Origin: RGIG6178 sp045612885
GTDB taxonomy: Bacteria > Bacillota_I > Bacilli_A > RFN20 > DUOF01
Direction: 5' to 3'
Assembly (NCBI GenBank): GCA_045612885.1
Contig: JAZKZZ010000039.1
Coordinates: 1-39,369, forward strand
Length of the DNA: 39,369 nucleotides
Part shown: piece after piece, positions 9,182 through 16,926 of the stretch
How positions within the stretch are numbered: position 1 is the stretch's first letter
Layout of the letters: the number at the start of each line of letters is the position of its first letter
Position numbers and translations under genes: made by a program
The notes under the pieces: generated by a model
Seen by the model: the letters and a program-made list of their open reading frames with translations, nothing else
What the model was told of the DNA's origin: nothing
The model's database searches: none

Positions 9182-9748
9182 ATGAATAGATTAATGGATT
9201 ATGTTAGAGATATAAATAGAAAAGTTGGAACAACTTTAACAACAGAAAAGGCTAAATCAATTAGAAAAAAATTAATTATATCTGGTGCTATTATTTTGGC
9301 TGTTTCTGCAATTTTATTAGTTGTAGGCATTATTGTAATGGTGAGTGGTCAGGGGATTTTTTCTAAAGGATCAAACAATATGTCATGTCCACCTATGGGA
9401 GATCCAGGATGGTTTGAATGTGAATCTAGTGCTAACGATGCAGCTTTTTCAAAGGCTACTACTTCAGCATTTATAGGTGTTGGAATAGTGGCTATTTCCG
9501 GGGTTGGTGGAACTGTAGGAGGAATGTTAATCTATGCTGGATTAGCGATTTTAGTAACTGGTGTAGGAGCTAAATTTTTAGATACTGCACCAAAATGTCC
9601 ATCATGTGGAGATCCGATTGAACCAAATGAAATTTATTGTAGTAAATGTGGTGCGGATTTAAGACATAAAAAGATATGTTCTAAATGCAATGGACAAAAT
9701 GAAGTAGAAGATAAATTTTGTAGAAATTGTGGTAATGAATTAGAATAA
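9182..9748 (+). CDS. Membrane protein with C-terminal double zinc ribbon
   Basis: 188-aa protein of unknown function. Two hydrophobic regions (about residues 25-50 and 100-135) enclose a segment with Cys, Pro and Gly (CPPMGDPGWFEC). The C-terminal 50 residues form two zinc ribbons: CPSCGD...YCSKCG and CSKCNG...FCRNCG, eight cysteines in CxxC pairs. Such ribbons often mediate protein contacts at the cytosolic membrane face. A GTG at 9173 is in frame, but the ATG at 9182 has the well-placed AAGGGG site. It is probably co-transcribed with leuS (23-nt gap) and ends before a strong terminator. Confidence 0.75.
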   Translation: MNRLMDYVRDINRKVGTTLTTEKAKSIRKKLIISGAIILAVSAILLVVGIIVMVSGQGIFSKGSNNMSCPPMGDPGWFECESSANDAAFSKATTSAFIGVGIVAISGVGGTVGGMLIYAGLAILVTGVGAKFLDTAPKCPSCGDPIEPNEIYCSKCGADLRHKKICSKCNGQNEVEDKFCRNCGNELE

Positions 9749-9771
9749 TAAATTGCATATTTCAGAAAATG

Positions 9772-9805
9772 ACAAATTATTTAACGATAATTTGTTATTT
9801 TTTTT
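9772..9805 (+). terminator. Intrinsic terminator of the leuS operon
   Basis: Perfect 9-bp stem ACAAATTAT / ATAATTTGT with loop TTAACG (9772-9795), followed by a T-rich tract to 9805. Confidence 0.85.
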
Positions 9806-9816
9806 ATGGTGATTAA

Positions 9817-9993
9817 ATGAAGGTGAAAGTTATAGACACTAATCATGAAAAAGATTTAGAAAAGAAAATAAATGAGTTTTTAAAAGATTTTAAAGGAAGC
9901 GTAATTGATATTAAATTCTCAAATTGTTGCATGCAAGATGAAGATAATGATCAAATATATTGTTTTAGTGCTCTAATTATTTATCAAGATTAA
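9817..9993 (+). CDS. Small Cse60-family sporulation protein
   Basis: 58-aa protein: MKVKVIDTNHEKDLEKKINE, then FKGSVIDIKFSNC and YCFSALIIYQD at the C-terminus. This is the usual layout of the Cse60/DUF2758 family (about 60 aa): a first beta strand, a Glu/Lys-rich helix, the IDIKFS strand and the ALIIYE-type strand. Bacillus Cse60 is a sigma-E-controlled sporulation protein of unknown role. The start ATG has GGTGAT 5 nt upstream. It stands directly after the leuS terminator and before a small membrane protein on the same strand. Assignment is from motif memory; the short length limits certainty. Confidence 0.65.
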   Translation: MKVKVIDTNHEKDLEKKINEFLKDFKGSVIDIKFSNCCMQDEDNDQIYCFSALIIYQD

Positions 9994-10026
9994 AAAATTA
10001 TGTTAATATTTAGGTAGGGTGAGCTT

Positions 10027-10494
10027 ATGTACAAGAGATATCTTACAATTATAATGGTATTAATCACACTTGTGGTATGCTTTTTCTTGTTTTTTGATAA
10101 GCGAACTAATAAAGAATTATATACTGAATATTTAAATAAAATAAATAAACAAGAAGACTTTATGGATATATCAAATAGTAAAGATTTAAAAGTAAAAGTT
10201 GAGCATGAATATATTAATAATCAATATCATTATGTTGTTACTTTAAATAGTAATAAGACTTTAAATAATTTCAAAGTTTTGATTGTTCCTAGCGAAAAAA
10301 AGAATGATAAATATTATCCTAGTTTTGGTATTTTTGATAATGAAAACATTAATCTTGTAGAGAATGACGCTAGTGAAAATGAAACAAAAGGGGTTAATTT
10401 AGTAGTTAGTAGTAGAGAAAAAATTGAAACATTTAAAGTATATGTTTCATATGATAGTTATGAGTATTTTTATCTTATAAATGTGGAGGAATAA
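10027..10494 (+). CDS. Small membrane-anchored extracytoplasmic protein, unknown
   Basis: 155-aa protein with one N-terminal hydrophobic segment (residues 5-23, YLTIIMVLITLVVCFFLFF) acting as a signal anchor, then a hydrophilic extracytoplasmic part. The domain is rich in alternating hydrophobic residues (YHYVVTLNSN, FKVLIVPS, FKVYVSYDSY, FYLINVEE), suggesting a beta-sandwich. A Cys at about residue 18 lies inside the helix and does not form a convincing lipobox. The RBS is AGGGTGAG. The stop codon at 10492-10494 sits inside the RBS-to-start interval of the next gene, so the two are translationally close. No family recognised. Confidence 0.65.
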   Translation: MYKRYLTIIMVLITLVVCFFLFFDKRTNKELYTEYLNKINKQEDFMDISNSKDLKVKVEHEYINNQYHYVVTLNSNKTLNNFKVLIVPSEKKNDKYYPSFGIFDNENINLVENDASENETKGVNLVVSSREKIETFKVYVSYDSYEYFYLINVEE

Positions 10495-10495
10495 T

Positions 10496-11404
10496 GTGAT
10501 AAAAGAAAGCATATTAGATATTATAGGGAGTACACCTTTAGTTAGATTGAAACGATTAGAAGAAATTTTAAATATTAATGGAGAGATGTATGCTAAGGTA
10601 GAATATTATTCTCCAGGATTATCTAAAAAAGATAGAATTGCAAAGCATATTATTGAGATGGCTATTAAGGAAAATAAGTTAAAAAAAGGGCAAGTTGTGA
10701 TTGAGAAAACTAGTGGTAATACTGGTATTGCACTTGCTTGTGTTTGTAGTGTTTTAGGATATCCTTTTGTAGCGGTTATGTCTAAAGGAAATAGTAAAGA
10801 AAGAGTAAAAATGATTGAATCTTTCAATGGGAAAGTAGTTTTAGTAGATCAAGATAAGGACAGTAAACCGAATAGAGTAAATAAAAAAGATTTAGAGTTA
10901 GTTGATAAAGAATATAGAAGATTAATTAAGGAATTAGATGCATATCCGGTTAATCAATTTGATAATGAAGAAAATCCAAACACCCATTATCTTTATACAG
11001 GAAAAGAAATAATTGAAGATTTACCTTCCATTAGTGCTTTTGTAGATTATTTAGGTACTGGAGGATCTTTTTGTGGTATTTCTAAAAGATTAAAAGAGTA
11101 TAATAAAAATATTATTTGTGCTACTGTAGAGCCAAATAAAGAAGATCATATTATTCAAGGTGGAGGTTATTTTAAAGACATTCCTTTTATTAGTAATGAG
11201 ATCTTAGATGATACTTTTATAGTGAGCGAAGAAGAAGCAATTAAGGGAATGGAATATTTATCTAAATATGAAGGATTATGTGCTGGGGTATCTAGTGGTG
11301 CTAACTTAATTGGAGCAATTAAATTGCTTAATAAGTATCCAAATAAGAAAGTTGTCTTTTTATTAAATGATGTTTCTTTGAAATATAATTCGTTATTAGG
11401 ATAA
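10496..11404 (+). CDS. Cysteine synthase-like PLP enzyme
   Basis: Fold-type II PLP enzyme of the CysK/cystathionine beta-synthase family, expected to perform a beta-replacement on O-acetylserine or a related substrate. Features seen: IIGSTPLVRL near the start; SKKDR, containing the Schiff-base Lys (SxKDR position); KTSGNTGIALA, the substrate loop; YLGTGGSFCGISK, the PLP phosphate-binding glycines; and AGVSSGAN. Length 302 aa is typical. The GTG start at 10496 is preferred because GGAGG at 10485-10489 lies 6 nt before it; the upstream ATG overlaps the RBS itself. The C-terminal motif is unusual (NDVSLKYNS instead of SGERYLST), so substrate choice may differ. Confidence 0.8.
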   Translation: MIKESILDIIGSTPLVRLKRLEEILNINGEMYAKVEYYSPGLSKKDRIAKHIIEMAIKENKLKKGQVVIEKTSGNTGIALACVCSVLGYPFVAVMSKGNSKERVKMIESFNGKVVLVDQDKDSKPNRVNKKDLELVDKEYRRLIKELDAYPVNQFDNEENPNTHYLYTGKEIIEDLPSISAFVDYLGTGGSFCGISKRLKEYNKNIICATVEPNKEDHIIQGGGYFKDIPFISNEILDDTFIVSEEEAIKGMEYLSKYEGLCAGVSSGANLIGAIKLLNKYPNKKVVFLLNDVSLKYNSLLG

Positions 11405-11475
11405 AAAAAGACAATTAATGTTTTAAAAAGTCTTACGATAATGATATGATAATGTTGTATATTGGGAGTGATATT

Positions 11476-12126
11476 GTGAGACTTAGAAAAAAAGCATGGG
11501 CAAGACCATTATTAGATGATTATACAGATAGAATTGTCATTACTAAATTAGATTTTTTAACTAATCCAATTAAGGATGTTTTTAAAAACAATAATAAATT
11601 AGTATTAGAGATAGGTACTGGTAAAGGGGATTTCATTACTAACATGGCGCTTAATAATCCTGATATGAACTTTATTGGAATTGAGCAAAACGAAACTATT
11701 TTAGCAATAGCTTTAAAGAAAGTTATAGATTTAGGATTAACTAATGTTAAACTTATTAGAGTAAATGCTAATGAAATGTTAAGTATTTTTGATACTAAAG
11801 AAATTGATATTATTAGACTTAATTTCTCAGATCCTTGGCCTAAATCTAAGCATGAAGATAGAAGACTTACATCACCAGAATTTTTAAATATGTATTACAA
11901 TATTTTAAATGATGATGGATATATCGCATTTAAAACTGATAATAGAGAATTCTTTGATTATAGTGTAGAGTGTTTTAAAGAACATAATTATTCAATAGAA
12001 GACATTAATTATAATTATCCTTTAACAAATAATAGGGATGATGTTCCAACTGAATATGAAAGAAAGTTTAGAGCACTTGGAACTCCAATCAACTTTATCA
12101 AAGTTACGAAAGTTTTAAAAAAGTAG
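11476..12126 (+). CDS. trmB: tRNA (guanine-N7)-methyltransferase
   Basis: SAM-dependent enzyme making m7G46 in tRNA variable loops. SAM-binding motif I is LEIGTGKGDF; the signature NFSDPWPKSKHEDRRL carries the catalytic Asp and tRNA-contacting basic residues; T-D-N and the C-terminal TEYERKF match the family. Start: the GTG at 11476 gives the classic MRLRKKAWARP opening, with GGGAGTGAT 7 nt upstream and 216 aa total; the longer ATG version at 11446 adds a non-family extension. It ends at TAG 12126, 9 nt before the next start. Confidence 0.93.
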   Translation: MRLRKKAWARPLLDDYTDRIVITKLDFLTNPIKDVFKNNNKLVLEIGTGKGDFITNMALNNPDMNFIGIEQNETILAIALKKVIDLGLTNVKLIRVNANEMLSIFDTKEIDIIRLNFSDPWPKSKHEDRRLTSPEFLNMYYNILNDDGYIAFKTDNREFFDYSVECFKEHNYSIEDINYNYPLTNNRDDVPTEYERKFRALGTPINFIKVTKVLKK

Positions 12127-12135
12127 GTGAATGTA

Positions 12136-12720
12136 ATGAAATTACTATATATAACAAGAAGTGAAAAACGAGTTAGAGAATTTAAAGATATTTTAAAAAA
12201 ACATGTAGACTCAGTTATTACTATAGATTCTTTGTTTGATTTAGAATATGATGTGTTATATTCTAATCCTACTAGAGATATGGAGACTAATGCTAAAAAA
12301 TTAGTTTCTACAATTTGGAAAAAAGAAAAAGATAATTATGATTATATAATCGCCGATAATTATGGATTATTTAGTGATTATGCTCCTAATATTTTAGGAA
12401 TAGATTCTGAATCTTGGTGGCCAGGAACACAAAGAGATAAAAATGAAGCTTTAGTTAACTTGTTTATAGGTATTAAAGATAGAGAAATTTATTATAAATC
12501 TGTTTTTGCAGCATGTGATAAGACTGGTAAAGTTATTGTCTCAACTGGATATTTATATGGATATTTAGCTAGAAAGGTTAAAGAAAAAAATGGTGAAGGA
12601 TACGATAGCGTATTTATCACCAAAGATGGTAAGTATTTATCACATTATACACCTGAAGAAATTACTACTCTTAGTGCAAGAAATGCTGCTATAGAGCAAC
12701 TTGTTTCGAAGATGGCTTAA
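12136..12720 (+). CDS. Divergent Ham1/RdgB-family nucleotide pyrophosphatase
   Basis: 194-aa protein following the Ham1 (XTP/dITP diphosphatase) outline: ITRSEKRVREFKDILKK matches the opening substrate loop; METNAKKL matches the EEN helix; IIADNYGLFSD matches IADDSGLEVD; WWPGTQRDKNEALV replaces PGVYSARY; GEGYDSVF matches GFGYDPIF; and LSARNAAI replaces SHRARAL. Several normally invariant residues are changed (second Asp of DDSG to Asn, His of SHR to Ala). It may act on a different nucleotide or be inactive. ATG 12136 has AGGTGA 5 nt upstream; a GTG at 12127 would lack spacing. It converges with the JAMM gene, the stops overlapping by 4 bp. Confidence 0.65.
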   Translation: MKLLYITRSEKRVREFKDILKKHVDSVITIDSLFDLEYDVLYSNPTRDMETNAKKLVSTIWKKEKDNYDYIIADNYGLFSDYAPNILGIDSESWWPGTQRDKNEALVNLFIGIKDREIYYKSVFAACDKTGKVIVSTGYLYGYLARKVKEKNGEGYDSVFITKDGKYLSHYTPEEITTLSARNAAIEQLVSKMA

Positions 12721-13406
12721 TCATCGCAAAATTTTAAAGCTGAAAGAGGGATAAATTCCTTCTTTTTTGATTGTCTGTACACTTTATCAAATACTTTGAA
12801 TATTCGTTTACTAGAATCATAGATTATAAAATTATAATCTTGACTAATTGTTTTTACAAAGGATAATAATAGATTTCCATATTTTTTGTTATTAAATACA
12901 TTGTATTCATAATATGCTAAATGAAAGCATAAATCTCCGATTGAATAGTTAAATGAAACTCTTCCTGTAAAAGGATGAGTATGACCTATAACAATTACTT
13001 GTTCTTTCATATTATCTTGTAAGAAGACATTTAATCTAGTAAATAAGAAGTCTTCAAGTTTGTCCATAGTAGCACTTGCTTCTTTCAATTTATCAAAGTT
13101 GCAATATAAATCATCTATATAAATAGCTCCACCTTTAGTTCTCTTTCCATACATAATAAATGGAACTTCTTTTTTCTTTTCTAAATTGAAATCATCAATT
13201 GTAGAAATAGCATCAAAGACATCTTCAGTCATAATAATAGGAGTATGATCAATCTCAAGATATTTAGGATTAACTGGTGCATTAAAAATAATATTAGGGT
13301 TAGAACTGTTTAAATGATATTGAATTTTATTGTAATGTAAATCTTTGTTAGCATCATTTTTTAATAAACACTCTAATACTATGTCTTTTCTTTGATCTCT
13401 ATTCAT
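12717..13406 (-). CDS. JAMM/MPN-like metalloprotein
   Basis: 229-aa reverse-strand protein with a JAB1/MPN-type metal site: H142-T-H144-P, then S155-I-G-D158 (the S-x2-D element, 10 residues after the second His instead of the usual 7), and a candidate catalytic E80 in KKKEVPFIMYGKR. JAMM proteins are zinc isopeptidases or related hydrolases; bacterial members include DNA-repair RadC and small-protein deconjugases. The substrate is unknown. Start chosen at the second in-frame ATG because GGTGAT precedes it by 4 nt; the first ATG would overlap that RBS. It is divergent from trmR and convergent with the Ham1-like gene. Confidence 0.55.
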   Translation of the reverse strand: MNRDQRKDIVLECLLKNDANKDLHYNKIQYHLNSSNPNIIFNAPVNPKYLEIDHTPIIMTEDVFDAISTIDDFNLEKKKEVPFIMYGKRTKGGAIYIDDLYCNFDKLKEASATMDKLEDFLFTRLNVFLQDNMKEQVIVIGHTHPFTGRVSFNYSIGDLCFHLAYYEYNVFNNKKYGNLLLSFVKTISQDYNFIIYDSSKRIFKVFDKVYRQSKKKEFIPLSALKFCDD

Positions 13407-13419
13407 TTCAATCACCATT

Positions 13420-13433
13420 TATAGTATACTATA
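13420..13433. promoter_or_regulatory. 14-bp palindrome in divergent JAMM/trmR promoter region
   Basis: Perfect palindrome TATAGTATACTATA. It contains TATACT in both orientations, so it could serve as -10 element for either gene or as an operator. No good -35 is visible on either side. Confidence 0.4.
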
Positions 13434-13466
13434 CTCAAGAAATAATTACTATATCTAGGAGGAACT

Positions 13467-14042
13467 ATGAAATCATTAAAAGAGATAGAAAAGTATGCTG
13501 TAGATAATTTTGTCCCAATTATTAGATGTGATAATATAAAATATCTTGAAAAACTGATTAAAGATAAAAAACTATATAAAATTTTAGAATTAGGAACTGC
13601 TATAGGTTATAGTAGCATTAGGATGGCATTAGTAGATAAAAATGTACATGTAACTACTATTGAAAGAGATGAAAAGATGTATTCTGAAGCTATTAAAAAC
13701 ATTAAAGATATGGGAGTTGAAAATCAAATAAATGTTATATTTGATGATATTTTTAACGTTTCTTTAGATGATAATTATGATCTTATTTTTATTGATGCTG
13801 CAAAAGCTCAATATATTAAGTTTTTTAATAAATTCAAAGATAATTTAACTGATAATGGTTATATTGTTAGTGATAATTTAGAACTATTAGATTTGCAAAA
13901 ATTGACTCAGAGTAAAAGAAGTAAAAGACTAGTTATGAAAATGAATGAATATAAAGAGTTTTTAAATTCTCTTGATGAGTATGATACAAAATACATCTCC
14001 ATAGGAGATGGGTTTGCTATTACAACAAAAAAATCCTTTTAA
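13467..14042 (+). CDS. trmR: tRNA 5-hydroxyuridine methyltransferase (TrmR/YrrM family)
   Basis: Class I SAM O-methyltransferase of the YrrM/TrmR family, which methylates ho5U34 to mo5U34 in the tRNA wobble position. It opens with EIEKYAVDNFVPIIR, characteristic of YrrM. Motif I is ILELGTAIGYSSI, acidic residues follow in TTIERDEKM, and LIFIDAAKAQY gives the metal-binding Asp of this O-methyltransferase group; SDNL supplies the later Asp/Asn pair. Length 191 aa is slightly shorter than Bacillus YrrM (217). The RBS AGGAGG is strong. Confidence 0.82.
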   Translation: MKSLKEIEKYAVDNFVPIIRCDNIKYLEKLIKDKKLYKILELGTAIGYSSIRMALVDKNVHVTTIERDEKMYSEAIKNIKDMGVENQINVIFDDIFNVSLDDNYDLIFIDAAKAQYIKFFNKFKDNLTDNGYIVSDNLELLDLQKLTQSKRSKRLVMKMNEYKEFLNSLDEYDTKYISIGDGFAITTKKSF

Positions 14043-14087
14043 TCCAATACTTACTATGATAAAATTATTTTAAGAGGGTGCATAAAA

Positions 14088-16073
14088 ATGGTTAATGAGA
14101 ATTTTTATTTAGAACTATTACAAACACATATTAATAAATTATCGTCTACAATCAATAATAAGGATCAATACGATACTAATGTTTATAATTGCATTTTAGC
14201 TGGGATAGTTATTCAAATAAATTCAATAGTAGAACAATGTGTTTTGAATTTTCATGGACCTAAATTCACCAAATTTGTAGACTTAGTATATAGTTCCAGA
14301 CAATTATTAGTACACTATTCAGATTATCGAACTTTCTCTAATATTGAAGATATTTCTAGAGATATTGTTGAGGAATTTGAAAAGAAATATAAGAGTGAAA
14401 AAGCTTTCTTTGAAAAACTTCTAAAATTTGATACTCGCAAAGTTCACAATGTTGTAGTAGAAAAAAATAAGCATTGTAGATTTGATGAGTTTAGCCAATC
14501 ATATATATTTAGTGATGATAATATAGAACTTGTTGTTAGTAAGGAAAAGGTTACAAGAATTCAAAATTTAAAGAATAGAAAAGATCTTGCTTATATAGTT
14601 AATTGTGATTGCGATATGAACTATTTTGAAACCACAAATAATGGTGAGCATTTATATAAAGAGTTAAATGGTCATAGTGAATTACAATCGTTCTTTTTAA
14701 GACATTTTAATGTTATGGATATTGATACAACGTTACCTCAAACATGTATTAAAGATATATTAGAAAATTTTTATAAGAGCAATAGTTATAATTCAGTTTA
14801 TGTATATGAAGTAAATGAAAATAATAAGAATGATAAGACTTTATATTTAGAAACAGATAAAATTTTAGATAAGTATTTTAATGAAGGAATTGTCTTTAAA
14901 CAACTACTAAATAAGAGAAGATACGGTGGTGGAGTTATTCCTGAAAATCACAATTTTGATTTTCATGGCATTAAGAATGTTTCTAAAGAGAAACTAGAAT
15001 CTACTATAAATACTAAAGATTTCTTCTTTATTCATAAGGCTATCTCAGAATTTAACTCTTTGCGTAATAAGATTACTGAGAATGCTTATTTATCTGAAGA
15101 GGATAAAGATAAGATGATTATTGCTATGATGATTAACTGGTCAGATCATACCATTAAACATTTTAGTGAAAGTCTTATTTCTTGCAGTGAAGACTTTAAA
15201 AAATTACATCTTAATCTTGTGACTTATAGAAATTTCTTTTCTCATAATATTTCACAAGTGAAATCATCTACAAGAAGAAGATTATTAGATGAATTTTTTG
15301 ATGTTTCTAGTGGTTATGTTATGATTTTAAACTCATTAAATATCAATCGTATTGCAAATATAGTAGAAGAAAATGAAGTTGATTTTGTTGCTATTGAGAA
15401 ATCACCTAAGAGTTTTGTTAGCAGAAAATATGAGCAATTTATAGAGGTTGATCCAAACACTTATATTGGTGATAAATTGTTTTATTCTACTAGAGGGAGC
15501 GATTATGAAAAAATCATTGGTTTAGTTGCAACTAGTAAGCATTATCCTTTAAGAGGGGCATATTTTGAAAAGAATGGTGAAGAAATAAATCCTAAAACTG
15601 TAAAGGCAAGGGATGGTAAACCTAGAAGAATAATGGTTTCTAAAATAGATCCAAGTATTGGTAAAGAAACTATTATGGATGTAAATTTAAGTCAATTACT
15701 ATATATATTTGCAGCGTATAAGGGAAAAGTAGATAATGGAGATTTAACAAATCTAAAAAGAAAGAAAATGATTGTTTTTGCTCCTAGTGAAGAAAATAAT
15801 TTTACTTCACATGCAACAGATTTAGAAACTTTGATTTCTGAGTATTTCCAACAAAGGTTTTTACCATATGAACTTGTAAAACAAATCAAGATTAGTAAAG
15901 TGTATGAAGAAAATAATGGTGCTCATTTTGTTATCTTAGATGCAAATTCTAACAAACTAATTGGTGAAGTTGTTGATGTTTGTAAATTAGATAAGTATGA
16001 TGTAAGTATAGATGAAAAAGGATACTTTACTATAAATGATACAATTCATAACTTTAGAAAGAGAGGGTTATAA
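14088..16073 (+). CDS. Unknown large protein with two R-x4-H HEPN-like sites
   Basis: 661-aa soluble protein, no family recognised. Two helical regions carry R-x4-H, the catalytic signature of HEPN ribonucleases: R71-QLLV-H76 (within YSSRQLLVHYSDY, after an amphipathic helical N-terminus) and R381-NFFS-H386 (YRNFFSHNISQV, after a helical stretch at about 312-380). The 440-661 part looks beta-rich (DPNTYIGDKLFYSTRG, VICKLDKYDVSI-like strands) and may be a separate domain. No signal or membrane segment. RBS GAGGGTG, 7-nt spacing. Its stop is 1 nt before the next start, so it is the first gene of a three-gene unit ending at 16670. HEPN assignment is motif-based inference; R-x4-H also occurs by chance. 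Confidence 0.55.
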   Translation: MVNENFYLELLQTHINKLSSTINNKDQYDTNVYNCILAGIVIQINSIVEQCVLNFHGPKFTKFVDLVYSSRQLLVHYSDYRTFSNIEDISRDIVEEFEKKYKSEKAFFEKLLKFDTRKVHNVVVEKNKHCRFDEFSQSYIFSDDNIELVVSKEKVTRIQNLKNRKDLAYIVNCDCDMNYFETTNNGEHLYKELNGHSELQSFFLRHFNVMDIDTTLPQTCIKDILENFYKSNSYNSVYVYEVNENNKNDKTLYLETDKILDKYFNEGIVFKQLLNKRRYGGGVIPENHNFDFHGIKNVSKEKLESTINTKDFFFIHKAISEFNSLRNKITENAYLSEEDKDKMIIAMMINWSDHTIKHFSESLISCSEDFKKLHLNLVTYRNFFSHNISQVKSSTRRRLLDEFFDVSSGYVMILNSLNINRIANIVEENEVDFVAIEKSPKSFVSRKYEQFIEVDPNTYIGDKLFYSTRGSDYEKIIGLVATSKHYPLRGAYFEKNGEEINPKTVKARDGKPRRIMVSKIDPSIGKETIMDVNLSQLLYIFAAYKGKVDNGDLTNLKRKKMIVFAPSEENNFTSHATDLETLISEYFQQRFLPYELVKQIKISKVYEENNGAHFVILDANSNKLIGEVVDVCKLDKYDVSIDEKGYFTINDTIHNFRKRGL

Positions 16074-16074
16074 T

Positions 16075-16326
16075 ATGGAGTCATTACTTGTTTCTGTTTT
16101 TCGTTCTTATGGGATTGAAGAATTCTTTTTAAAAGATGCAGAGGATATTGAAGTTATTGTTTTAAAAAGAAGTAAATCTCTAAAGATGGATCAATGGATT
16201 GCACTTGAAAGTGCCATTAGATATAAGTTTAGAAAAGAATTGATTTTTTTAACTAAAAAAGAGGCTGTTAAATTATCTGGTAATTTAAACAACTATACTT
16301 TAATTAAAGGTGATATGTATGAATGA
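16075..16326 (+). CDS. Small MNT-like (degenerate minimal nucleotidyltransferase) protein
   Basis: 83-aa protein. Its layout follows minimal nucleotidyltransferases of MntA/HepT toxin-antitoxin pairs: VFRSYG sits where LFGSR is expected, D24-I-E26-VIVL where SDIDLLV is expected, then S-L-x(4)-W-I-A-L-E, FRKELIFLTKKEA (the vDLvt..a strand), and the closing LIKGDMYE (REGVVLYE). Gly of the GS motif is Arg10-Ser11 and the second catalytic Asp is Glu26, so catalysis is doubtful. Start ATG 16075 has GAGAGGG 7 nt upstream. The next gene overlaps by 8 bp, as is common for MNT-HEPN pairs. Inference from pattern; no search was possible. Confidence 0.5.
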   Translation: MESLLVSVFRSYGIEEFFLKDAEDIEVIVLKRSKSLKMDQWIALESAIRYKFRKELIFLTKKEAVKLSGNLNNYTLIKGDMYE

Positions 16327-16657
16327 AATCATTGATTTATATAGTTTTATGATTGATAAAACAGAAATTGTTAATAAAATAGCCAATATGGATGAAGAAA
16401 GTTTTTCAAATAATTATGATCTTGTTTTAGCAGGATACTCAATTATTGAAGGAATAAAAGAAAGATTATTAAAAGTTAACAGAGATGTATTTTTATTATC
16501 AAGTGTGTTAAATGAATTAAGTAAAGAATTCTATCATTTCTCTAAGATGATTGTTAATTATTATAGTTTCATTAATAGATCTATGATTTATGATTATTGC
16601 AAGTTAGAATTTAAAGTGATGCTTGATGAAATTTCAAATATTTTAAAAGGAAGCTAG
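16319..16657 (+). CDS. HEPN/DUF86-like small helical protein, active site degenerate
   Basis: 112-aa all-helical protein encoded in an 8-bp overlap with the MNT-like gene. The segment FSKMIVNYYSFINRSMIYDY aligns by eye with the HepT/DUF86 core R-N-x-I-x-H-x-Y...D...VY. The catalytic Arg is Ser75 and the His is Asn80, while the Tyr that MntA enzymes AMPylate is kept as Tyr82. This suggests a non-catalytic HEPN partner. AAAGGTGAT at 16306-16314 sets the start at 16319. The stop codon lies inside the terminator stem. Alternative reading: an unrelated four-helix protein. Confidence 0.5.
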   Translation: MNEIIDLYSFMIDKTEIVNKIANMDEESFSNNYDLVLAGYSIIEGIKERLLKVNRDVFLLSSVLNELSKEFYHFSKMIVNYYSFINRSMIYDYCKLEFKVMLDEISNILKGS

Positions 16658-16670
16658 TCTTCCTTTTTTT
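16645..16670 (+). terminator. Intrinsic terminator of the three-gene HEPN/MNT-like unit
   Basis: AAAGGAAG / CTTCCTTT stem (loop CTAGT) followed by T run; it overlaps the final codons of the small helical protein. Confidence 0.85.
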
Positions 16671-16713
16671 GTATATTAAATAATATAAATTCATACAATT
16701 TAATGGTGATGAT

Positions 16714-16926
16714 ATGTTTGAGTATGATGCTTTTTTATTGAAAATTTATGGCTTTTTGAAAATAAAACATCTAGATGAAAATAGATTAGAGTTTATATAT
16801 AAACATAAAAATTTAGTAGTGCATGGCAAAGCGTTAAAAGTTATGAATTTGCTTGATAAAAGTGTAGAGGTAAAAGGGTTAGTGGAGGGGATAAATATTA
16901 ATTATTTAGGTGACAAATATGATTAG
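16714..16926 (+). CDS. yqfC: Sporulation protein YqfC
   Basis: 70-aa YabP/YqfC-family protein: alternating beta strands with FLKIKHLDENRLEFIYKHK, LVVHGKALKVMNLLDKSVEV and GLVEGININYL, where the G-K/x-x-L-x-V and G-x-I-x-x-I repeats match the family. In Bacillus yqfC is a sigma-E mother-cell gene encoded directly before yqfD, as here. The gene overlaps yqfD by 8 bp (TAGGTGACAAATATG). RBS GGTGAT lies 3 nt before the ATG. Confidence 0.82.
   Translation: MFEYDAFLLKIYGFLKIKHLDENRLEFIYKHKNLVVHGKALKVMNLLDKSVEVKGLVEGININYLGDKYD

Noticed and set aside
11405..11440. AAAGAC...GTCTT as terminator after the cysteine synthase-like gene.
   Set aside because: Five-base stem with about 18-nt loop and no T run; too weak to support.
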